Of a stretch of DNA of 5,442 bases, positions 1-5,442 are shown one piece after another. This stretch comes from Anaerolineaceae bacterium 46_22 (GTDB lineage Bacteria; Chloroflexota; Anaerolineae; Anaerolineales; Anaerolineaceae). The notes beneath the pieces are model-generated. The model had not been told where the DNA came from. It saw only the letters and a list, made by a program, of their open reading frames with translations, and did not search any database. The stretch is taken from positions 1 through 5,442 of the forward strand of contig LGHA01000084.1 of the NCBI GenBank assembly GCA_001508595.1, read 5' to 3'. The position numbers were made by a program, and so were the translations under genes. How positions within the stretch are numbered: the stretch's first letter is position 1; every line of letters begins with the position of its first letter.

Positions 1-1778
1 GCGATATTTGCCAGTTCCTCTGTAAATTCTGGCAATCGCCAGTCTGGGTGTGCGTCGCCTAATTGGCGCAGTAATGAGGAAAGCTTGTGTGCCAGGGCTA
101 ACTCAGATGGATCCAGGAACAGGTCTTGTGAAATTGTCAGGATCAACTGGTCAATGGGTAAAAAGACGGCGTTTTGCCAGCGTCTGACCACTTCTCGGAA
201 GGCTTCTAGTTCTCCAATGATTTGTGGATCACTGCCCTCTTGTCTCATGGATTCTAACCAATCCCCGGTGATCCCCGGCCACAAATAATCTTCCACGTGG
301 TCAATCCCTCTAATCAGGCTGATATTTCCTTTGTAAAAAGCCCAGTTTTCCTCATCTGATCGTTCAGCGCGCCGCCAAACTTTATAAGCCAGTGACAGCT
401 TCTGGCTGGATTCGGGATCACTCAGGTAGTGCAGGATATTAGCGATTGCGCCTGTTGACAGTCGCGTTGCACTTGTTGATTGCAGCAAGCTGTCCACCGT
501 AGGAATCTTCCGTTTTTCGAGCTCATCCACGAACTTAAAGCCGCGGTTATTCCTTGGTGCAAGAATGGCGATGGTTTTATCGGGATGATCCTGCAAAAAT
601 GCTTCAATGGCGTCTGCTACAAAACGGATTTCCTGCTCCGGGCTGAGCGCTTTTTCGACCAATTTAATGCAGGATGGGCAGTCCCCAGGGTTGGGCTGTG
701 GGTCTCCCGGCGGGGTGGGCTTGATAAAAGGTGGGTTCAGGGCAATTCTTGCTTCGGGATTGGGATGTTCGTTCTGTGTCCAATCAATCAGATGGTTTGC
801 TAAATTGATCATGCTCAATGTTGAGCGGCCGCTTTCTGGCAGGGAGCGTTCTTCAACATCCTCTCTTTTGAGGAAGTCGAGCAGGTACTGCGGGCTGGCT
901 GTGGTAAAGGTCTCATAAATTGCCTGGTTGGGGTCGCCAACACGCACCCAGTTGCCGTTTTCACCCGCCAGGAGCGAAAGTATCTCCTGCTGCAGCAAGC
1001 TTGAATCCTGAGCTTCGTCTTCTAAAATATAAGGCCATCGCTGCTGCAGAATATCAACAAGGGAAGGGTCGGACTTGAGGCAGCGCAAGGCAAGGCGGAT
1101 CAGGTCATCAAAGTCAACGCTGCCGCGGTAGTTGAGGGCATCCTGGTAATCGCTGTAGATTTCTATGCCCATTTCAACAAGGGGAAGGGAAACCTGGCTT
1201 TGATTGAGCTTTTCACGCAGAGCTTTGGGCGTGAGCTGCCGATCCTTTGAAAGACGAATGAAGGCGCTTGCGATTGATTCGACTAAATAAGGCAGGTTGT
1301 TTTTATTTTCATACAGCCGATCTCTTTGATAGTCTTCATACTGCAGATAGGGTTCGAAAAAGTCCAGATGAGCGTTCAACCAGTCCCTGGCGATGCTCTG
1401 CTTGATTCGATTTGCTTCGACCTCATCGATGATTTGATAGCCTGTACCCAATCCTGCCAGGTCGGGTCTTTCACGAACAATGTCGTTGGCGAGACCGTGA
1501 AGGGTGCGGATGCGGTATCCAAAGCCTGGCAGCAGGTCTTCAGCCAGTAATTGGTGCGAAATCCGAATGGAAAAATTATCAACAGCAGCATTAACCAGTG
1601 TCACGATCAGAATTTCCTGGTTGATATCAATTGCGCCCTCTCGGATCAATTTTGCAGCGAGGTAGGAGAGGGTCCAGGTTTTTCCGGAGCCAGGGACAGC
1701 ACTGATGCCCATTTTTCCGGAATGGTATTTGAGGATTTTTTTCTGCCCGGGTCTGAGGATGGTGACTTCTGGTATCAT
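1..1778 (-). CDS. UvrD/Rep-type superfamily 1 DNA helicase, AddA/AdnB-like motor subunit (C-terminus cut by window edge)
   Basis: The frame was translated by hand from ATG at 1778 and stays open for 592 codons to base 1 with no stop or frameshift, so the gene continues past the left edge. Seen: Walker A AVPGSGKT at residues 27-34, a TLHGLA motif at 92-97 (motif Ic type), VDFDDLI at 221-227, Walker B LEDEAQD at 252-258 with D254 and E255, motif III VGDPNQAIY at 280-288, and a motif IV-like ESGRST at 315-320. These are the ATPase and DNA-coupling residues of a UvrD/PcrA/Rep motor, and all look functional. Known of the family: 3'-5' ATP-driven DNA unwinding in repair or recombination, in the cytoplasm. 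Motifs V and VI and any fused nuclease would lie beyond the window. The gene overlaps the upstream helicase-like gene by 4 bp, so it probably acts as the motor of a two-subunit complex. It could instead be a stand-alone UvrD paralogue. I am sure of the helicase family and less sure of the AddA/AdnB-like role. Confidence 0.93.
   Translation of the reverse strand, partial: MIPEVTILRPGQKKILKYHSGKMGISAVPGSGKTWTLSYLAAKLIREGAIDINQEILIVTLVNAAVDNFSIRISHQLLAEDLLPGFGYRIRTLHGLANDIVRERPDLAGLGTGYQIIDEVEANRIKQSIARDWLNAHLDFFEPYLQYEDYQRDRLYENKNNLPYLVESIASAFIRLSKDRQLTPKALREKLNQSQVSLPLVEMGIEIYSDYQDALNYRGSVDFDDLIRLALRCLKSDPSLVDILQQRWPYILEDEAQDSSLLQQEILSLLAGENGNWVRVGDPNQAIYETFTTASPQYLLDFLKREDVEERSLPESGRSTLSMINLANHLIDWTQNEHPNPEARIALNPPFIKPTPPGDPQPNPGDCPSCIKLVEKALSPEQEIRFVADAIEAFLQDHPDKTIAILAPRNNRGFKFVDELEKRKIPTVDSLLQSTSATRLSTGAIANILHYLSDPESSQKLSLAYKVWRRAERSDEENWAFYKGNISLIRGIDHVEDYLWPGITGDWLESMRQEGSDPQIIGELEAFREVVRRWQNAVFLPIDQLILTISQDLFLDPSELALAHKLSSLLRQLGDAHPDWRLPEFTEELANI
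1775..1778 (-). other. ATGA stop/start overlap joining the two helicase genes
   Basis: Reading the minus strand, ATG of the downstream helicase (1778-1776) overlaps TGA of the upstream one (1777-1775). This four-base overlap is the usual signature of translational coupling. It predicts co-transcription and balanced production, as expected for two subunits of one complex. Confidence 0.9.
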
Positions 1779-3898
1779 GAGGTCTCCCGCCTGGCGTGCT
1801 GTAAAATGTTCTGGATGATGCGGATCAACAAACCTCGGTTTTCATAGCCGCGCACATCCAGGTCGCTCATGCCGAGGTAGACTGTTTTACGGCACCGGTT
1901 GAGCAGTCCAATGGATAAACGTTGAAGGCTTTGGTAAGAAGCAGTAAGTTCATCTTCAGCATCCCACAGCTCACCATGTTCCCAGGACCTGCTGAGGACA
2001 TAGGGGTGAGTCAGGGGTTGATCCAAACGCTGGTACCAGCTTGGGCTGCCAATATCCAGCCAAAATTGAACATCGACGGGGCGGTTGCTGATCAAAAAAG
2101 TATAAGCTGGTGAGAGCAAAACGGCATTCTCATCCCCTGTTTCCCAGCTCTGGACATATTGCGCGGCGATAACCCCTTCGTTGACCATCAGGATGTATTC
2201 TTTTCCAATTGAAATTTCATCTGAAATCAGCTGTTTGCCGAATGCCCAACGGAATTTTTGGATGGACTCAATCAGCATCGCAGCGGTATTGCCGCTGTCT
2301 AATTTATCATGAAAGCTGAAACCGGGTTGGCTGAGAACTTCGCCAAATAGCTTGTTGAGAAAGAAATCAAGGGGAAGTTCTTCCTGTGCATTGATGTTTT
2401 CCAGCCAATTTCGCAGGCGGTCATAGCGTTCTCCCACCCTGAAGGTGACCCGCTCCCGCACATGGGGAGGGACTGTTTCAAAGGGATGTAATGGAAAATC
2501 AGACCCCAATTTTTTATAGGCATAGGCTGTCAGAAGCTGTGCACGCACCAGGTCCAGACCATCGATTGCCTGTACGAGTGCATAGGCGAGATTGATGCGT
2601 TCCGGGAGCATCTCCCAGGAATGGAAGGCGATCCGTGCCAGAGTTAACATGGTTTGGGTTGCAGGTTCATCCCTTAGTGATCGCGATGGGCGGTGTGACT
2701 GGTTAGGAATGCCTAGTTCGTCCAGCCGGTTGGTGAGGGTGAAACGGAGCACATCGGGCATGAAGGGCGCCAGGACAACGATTTCACCGGGGGACACACC
2801 GTCATTTATGAGATCAGCAATCTGGTCGGCGACCCAGGCAACCATCCCGGGAAAATATTTGGGACTCTCTTCAGGGGAAATAATCGCCTGTCTCACAGCT
2901 TCAAACGAAGGTTCTGGATTAGGCTGGGGGTTGCCTTTTAATCGGGCGATGGCGTTATTGATCCCGAGGGAGACCTGCCTGATACCATCTCCCGAGACAA
3001 GGTTTTCCTCGAAATCGATGATTTTATCACAGGAATCTTTGAGGGATTGAGCACTTTCAACATCCGCTCCAAGGAAGGATCGATAGCCTGCCTCCTGATC
3101 AAAGATGATCAGGGCTGATTCGAAATCTGGCAGCCATTCTCTTAAGATGTCATGGGTGACGGGGGTATCTTCCTCTATGTTATCAACGATCAGGTGTCGA
3201 TAAGATTGTGAAAGATAAGATCGGCACATCGGGGACGTCCACAGGTACTTCAAAAAGACCTCTACCTGGAGGGAAAAGTCGAGTAAATTGTTCTCTAGGC
3301 AAAATGCCCTGAATTGATCCGCACAAAATTGGACATCATCATAAATGTGCAGCTGCTCAATATCGCCCACCCATGCAGACTTTAAACGTCCTCCGATTTC
3401 CTCGTAGGGGAAACCGACCACAGCCGCTTTATTCAGGTTGTCCAGGATCTGGGCATAGATGCGGTTTCGATTAATTGTCAGGCTGTCAAATAAGCCCTTT
3501 TCTTCGATCAAGGGTCGTACCAGGTGTGCCATGTAATATTGAGCGGTCTCAAGGGTCAGGAAGTTGGGTGCTTTCTTGGGGGCACCAAAGCCGGCATCAA
3601 TGCCTACAAGTGGCCAGAATAAGTCCACCATGCGACGTGATAAACCACCTAATGTGAGGGAATTGACAAGTCCGTGGGCTTGCACCTCTTCTTGATACAG
3701 GATGTTTTGATACGGCAAGGATAATGTCCGCTGCGGAGTGAATATCAATATCTGATGAGGGGGAATATCCGCCTGGATTAATTTCCTAAGCCAATGGACC
3801 CCTGCTGTTGTCTTCCCGGAACCTGCTGGGCCTTGTAAGAAAACCTTTGATTTTATATCCTGTTTTAAGAGCTTTTCCTGGTCCGTTGTTAAGAGCAT
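1775..3898 (-). CDS. Degenerate superfamily 1 helicase-like protein, AddB/AdnA-like partner without nuclease domain
   Basis: The protein is 707 aa from ATG at 3898. Seen: perfect Walker A GPAGSGKTT at residues 23-31, ILIFTPQRT at 50-58 (motif Ia position), LLDFSLQVEVFL at 205-216 (the DFDDL position), a poor Walker B HLIVDNIEEDTP at 235-246 with N240 where the catalytic Glu should be, a motif III relic FDQEAGYRSFLGAD at 266-279 lacking the sensor Gln, VVLAPF at 374-379, no H..KGL-type motif V around 591-620, and NRCR at 667-670 followed by KTVYL, which still matches the TRAR..LYL of motif VI. It stops about 40 residues later, so no C-terminal PD-(D/E)XK nuclease or iron-sulphur cysteine set is present, unlike typical AddB (about 1150 aa) or AdnA. 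The frame also opens at TTG 3958 (727 aa), but that start has no ribosome site. The ATG is preferred because LTTDQEKLL, the usual beginning of this fold, follows it at once. Inferred role: DNA-binding or regulatory partner of the motor encoded next, which it overlaps by 4 bp. Confidence 0.85.
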   Translation of the reverse strand: MLLTTDQEKLLKQDIKSKVFLQGPAGSGKTTAGVHWLRKLIQADIPPHQILIFTPQRTLSLPYQNILYQEEVQAHGLVNSLTLGGLSRRMVDLFWPLVGIDAGFGAPKKAPNFLTLETAQYYMAHLVRPLIEEKGLFDSLTINRNRIYAQILDNLNKAAVVGFPYEEIGGRLKSAWVGDIEQLHIYDDVQFCADQFRAFCLENNLLDFSLQVEVFLKYLWTSPMCRSYLSQSYRHLIVDNIEEDTPVTHDILREWLPDFESALIIFDQEAGYRSFLGADVESAQSLKDSCDKIIDFEENLVSGDGIRQVSLGINNAIARLKGNPQPNPEPSFEAVRQAIISPEESPKYFPGMVAWVADQIADLINDGVSPGEIVVLAPFMPDVLRFTLTNRLDELGIPNQSHRPSRSLRDEPATQTMLTLARIAFHSWEMLPERINLAYALVQAIDGLDLVRAQLLTAYAYKKLGSDFPLHPFETVPPHVRERVTFRVGERYDRLRNWLENINAQEELPLDFFLNKLFGEVLSQPGFSFHDKLDSGNTAAMLIESIQKFRWAFGKQLISDEISIGKEYILMVNEGVIAAQYVQSWETGDENAVLLSPAYTFLISNRPVDVQFWLDIGSPSWYQRLDQPLTHPYVLSRSWEHGELWDAEDELTASYQSLQRLSIGLLNRCRKTVYLGMSDLDVRGYENRGLLIRIIQNILQHARRETS
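1784..1788 (-). promoter_or_regulatory. Shine-Dalgarno site of the UvrD-type helicase gene
   Basis: On the minus strand GGGAG is followed by five bases (ACCTC) and then the ATG at 1778. It lies inside the last codons of the upstream gene. A good site with acceptable spacing supports this ATG as the true start and suggests the gene can initiate on its own as well as by coupling. Confidence 0.7.
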
Positions 3899-3904
3899 GG
3901 TTGA

Positions 3905-3910
3905 ATTATA
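3905..3910 (-). promoter_or_regulatory. -10 box of the helicase operon, predicted leaderless
   Basis: A perfect TATAAT on the minus strand is followed by TCAACC and then the ATG at 3898. A start point at the normal distance of six to seven bases falls on, or one base before, the A of that ATG, so the mRNA would have no leader. No Shine-Dalgarno sequence precedes the ATG, which fits. The only -35 candidate is TTCGAA at 3927-3932 with a 16-base spacer, matching the consensus at three of six positions. Confidence 0.5.
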
Positions 3911-3920
3911 GCCGAAAAGA

Positions 3921-3952
3921 TTGAATTTCGAAGAAGGCTTCTCGGGTATAAT
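3921..3952 (+). promoter_or_regulatory. Candidate promoter of the acyl-CoA synthetase gene
   Basis: A perfect TATAAT at 3947-3952 on the plus strand lies 44 bases before the ATG at 3997 and predicts a start near 3959 and a leader of about 38 bases. The best -35-like hexamer is TTGAAT at 3921-3926, but its 20-base spacer is too long to be convincing. If real, this promoter would be weak or activator-dependent. It faces the minus-strand -10 box 36 bases away. Confidence 0.4.
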
Positions 3953-3981
3953 ATCCAAACGTGATTATCTGACAGAAATTG

Positions 3982-3987
3982 AAAGGA
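3982..3987 (+). promoter_or_regulatory. Shine-Dalgarno site of the acyl-CoA synthetase gene
   Basis: AAAGGA lies nine bases before the ATG at 3997. The spacing picks out this ATG over the two out-of-frame ATGs at 3989 and 3993, of which the first is only one base from the site and the second five. A TGA at 3994-3996 closes the frame directly upstream, so the gene cannot start earlier. Confidence 0.7.
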
Positions 3988-3988
3988 A

Positions 3989-4000
3989 ATGAATGAATGA
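3989..4000 (+). other. Three staggered ATG codons in three frames at the gene start
   Basis: ATGAATGAATGA holds ATGs at 3989, 3993 and 3997, each in a different frame. The first reads three codons to TGA at 3998. The second reads four codons to TGA at 4005. The third is the real start. The first two are either chance products of an AATG repeat or minimal upstream frames whose termination overlaps the true start. The sequence is plain; any regulatory role is speculative. Confidence 0.3.
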
Positions 4001-5442
4001 CAAGTGACCTGGCACCTTTTTTCTCACCAAAAGGGGTAGCAATCATTGGCGCTTCCACCAATCCCCGCAAGTTAAGTCATGGCATTTTGAAAAATTTGAA
4101 CTTATACGGGTTTGAAGGCGGGATTTATCCTGTTAACCCTGGTGCAGATCAGATTCTGGGATTAAAAAGCTATCCCGATGTCGCACTTGTTCCTGATCCG
4201 GTTGACCTGGCAGTGGTTGTTTTACCGGCACCAATGACACCCAAAGTTTTGCGTGATTGTGGTGATCGGGGGATCAAAGCCGTGATCATCATATCAGGCG
4301 GCTTCCGTGAGATTGGCGAAAATGGGCTGCAATTGGAGCAGGAATGTAGCCAGATCGCAGTTGGATACGGTATGCGATTGATCGGTCCCAACTGCGTCGG
4401 TACGATGGATTTGCACACGGGCTTGAACACAACCTTCATTGAAGGTGTTCCCGATAAAGGTGCGATAGGTTTTGTGTCACAGTCCGGGGCGGTTTGCGGC
4501 GGTGTGGTGGATTACATTGCTAATAAACACATCGGTTTTTCTCATTTTGCCAGCTTGGGAAATGAATTGGATGTTGATGAAACGGATATGATCGCTTATT
4601 TTGGCGAGCATCCCAAGGTGAAGGTGATTGCTGCTTATGTTGAAGGTATCCAAAACGGGCAAAAGTTTTTGGAAGTTGCCAGCCAGGTTTCAAAAGAAAA
4701 GCCGATTGTCCTGCTAAAAGCTGGCAGGTCTGATGCTGGCGCCCGTGCAGTCTCCTCGCATACCGGGTCTCTGGCGGGTGCCTACACAGCCTACCAGGCT
4801 GCCTTTAAGCAAGCTGGTGTGATTGAGGTACCGGATTTAGCTTCGTTGTTCGATGTTGCCTGGGCTTTGAGCTGTCAGTCACTGCCTGAGGGAAATCGCG
4901 TGGCAATTTTTACCAATGCTGGTGGCCCGGCTGCTCTGGCTTCAGATTCGCTGGCTGCGAATGGTTTTACCCTGGCAAATATTGGCGAGGAGAATCAGAA
5001 AAAGCTGGCTGAAAAACTCAATCCGAGCGCACAGGTTTCGAATCCAGTGGATATGCTGGGCGGTGCAGAGCCTGAGGAATTCTCACATTGTCTATCGACG
5101 CTGCTGGATGACCCCGGAGTGGACGCTTTTTTACCGATTTTGGTTCCGCAAGCCCTGGTTGATCCCGGGGATGTTGCCCGGTCAATTGTTGAAAATGCAA
5201 ACAAGACACAGAAAACTGTGCTTGCTTGCATGGTCGGTGAAAAAAGCCTGGATGAAGCACGCAGGGTGCTGCATCAAAATAGGGTGCCCATGACGATATT
5301 TCCCGAAGTTCCAGGGCAGGTCTTGGGCGCTATGGCTAAGTATAAAAGCTGGAGAGACAAAGAGAAATCAGAGAGATTTTCTTTCTCTGACATCATACAT
5401 GCGGATGTTGCTGAGGTTTTGTCCAGGACAAATAAGTTGACC
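3997..5442 (+). CDS. acd: ADP-forming acetate/acyl-CoA synthetase (acetate-CoA ligase, ADP-forming), alpha part with start of fused beta part; cut by window edge
   Basis: The frame is open for 482 codons from ATG 3997 to the right edge. Known reaction: acyl-CoA + ADP + phosphate to carboxylate + CoA + ATP, reversible and cytoplasmic, used by anaerobes to make ATP while excreting acetate or branched-chain acids. Seen: a Rossmann CoA-binding domain with VAIIGAS at residues 14-20 and YPVNP at 44-48, then LIGPNCVG at 128-135, FVSQSGA at 159-165, SLGNELDVDETD at 186-197, and VSSHTGSLAGA at 252-262, where H255 matches the phosphorylated histidine of the family. FTNAGGPA at 305-312 and VSNPVDMLGG at 347-356 belong to the second ligase domain. 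A charged linker (449-462) is followed by a segment resembling the start of the ATP-grasp beta half, so the full protein is probably a fused alpha-beta form of about 700 aa. The exact acyl substrate cannot be read. A GNAT-fused protein acetyltransferase (Pat type) is the main alternative, because the C-terminus is not visible. Confidence 0.93.
   Translation, partial: MTSDLAPFFSPKGVAIIGASTNPRKLSHGILKNLNLYGFEGGIYPVNPGADQILGLKSYPDVALVPDPVDLAVVVLPAPMTPKVLRDCGDRGIKAVIIISGGFREIGENGLQLEQECSQIAVGYGMRLIGPNCVGTMDLHTGLNTTFIEGVPDKGAIGFVSQSGAVCGGVVDYIANKHIGFSHFASLGNELDVDETDMIAYFGEHPKVKVIAAYVEGIQNGQKFLEVASQVSKEKPIVLLKAGRSDAGARAVSSHTGSLAGAYTAYQAAFKQAGVIEVPDLASLFDVAWALSCQSLPEGNRVAIFTNAGGPAALASDSLAANGFTLANIGEENQKKLAEKLNPSAQVSNPVDMLGGAEPEEFSHCLSTLLDDPGVDAFLPILVPQALVDPGDVARSIVENANKTQKTVLACMVGEKSLDEARRVLHQNRVPMTIFPEVPGQVLGAMAKYKSWRDKEKSERFSFSDIIHADVAEVLSRTNKLT

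Noticed and set aside
668..679. CPSC (residues 367-370 of the UvrD-type helicase) as a possible zinc or iron-sulphur half-site
   Set aside because: No second cysteine pair is near it in the visible sequence, and it sits in a proline-rich linker. A lone CxxC is not enough.
480..918. Two plus-strand reading frames (107 and 103 aa) opposite the UvrD-type helicase gene
   Set aside because: They overlap each other and lie antisense to a frame with clear helicase motifs. Their translations show no domain, and they are shadows of the real gene.
481..1001. TGCAGCAAGCT repeated at about 481 and 991
   Set aside because: Both copies encode the common Ser-Leu-Leu-Gln stretch of the helicase on the minus strand. 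Two 11-base matches do not make a repeat family.
2592..3050. 152-aa plus-strand reading frame opposite the degenerate helicase gene
   Set aside because: It is antisense to a well-supported coding frame, has no recognisable motif, and its length is explained by codon structure of the opposite strand.
4916..5293. 125-aa plus-strand frame and overlapping minus-strand frames inside the acyl-CoA synthetase gene
   Set aside because: They lie out of frame within a continuous, motif-rich coding sequence; the Trp- and Arg-rich translation is typical of a shadow frame.
1..5442. Defence island or mobile element
   Set aside because: A coupled helicase pair next to unrelated genes could suggest one, but no nuclease, methylase, integrase, transposase, terminal repeat or shift in composition is visible, and the divergent neighbour is a housekeeping metabolic enzyme.

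Overview
The window holds three protein-coding genes and almost nothing else: two overlapping helicase-like genes on the minus strand, occupying bases 1-3898, and one divergent plus-strand gene from 3997 to the right edge. No rRNA, tRNA, CRISPR array, insertion sequence or phage gene was seen. Base composition is near 50% GC by eye and looks even across all three genes, so nothing suggests a recently acquired island. The host is a bacterium. An ADP-forming acyl-CoA synthetase points to an anaerobic, acetate-producing lifestyle. That gene, together with a pair of helicases resembling ones I recall from Chloroflexota and cyanobacteria, makes an Anaerolineae-type Chloroflexota my best guess, but this is inference and not shown by a marker gene.

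Minus strand, in transcription order. The first gene (3898 to 1775, 707 aa) is a superfamily 1 helicase fold with a perfect Walker A motif but degraded Walker B and motifs III and V. It ends without a recognisable nuclease domain. Its stop codon overlaps the start of the second gene in an ATGA. The second gene (1778 to beyond base 1, at least 592 aa) is a UvrD/Rep-type helicase with intact N-terminal motor motifs; its C-terminus lies outside the window. A degenerate helicase-like partner encoded just before, and coupled to, an active UvrD-type motor is the layout of addB-addA and adnA-adnB, the bacterial double-strand-break resection machines. The most economical reading is a DNA repair or recombination complex of two subunits.

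The 98 bp between the divergent genes carries a good -10 box for each direction. The minus-strand TATAAT sits six bases from the ATG, which predicts a leaderless mRNA for the first helicase gene. The plus-strand gene has an ordinary leader with a Shine-Dalgarno sequence.

Plus strand. The divergent gene (3997-5442, at least 482 aa) encodes the CoA-binding and ligase domains of an ADP-forming acetate/acyl-CoA synthetase, including the phosphohistidine motif, and the start of a fused ATP-grasp half. It is a metabolic enzyme with no evident functional link to the helicase pair; the two probably share only the intergenic promoter region.
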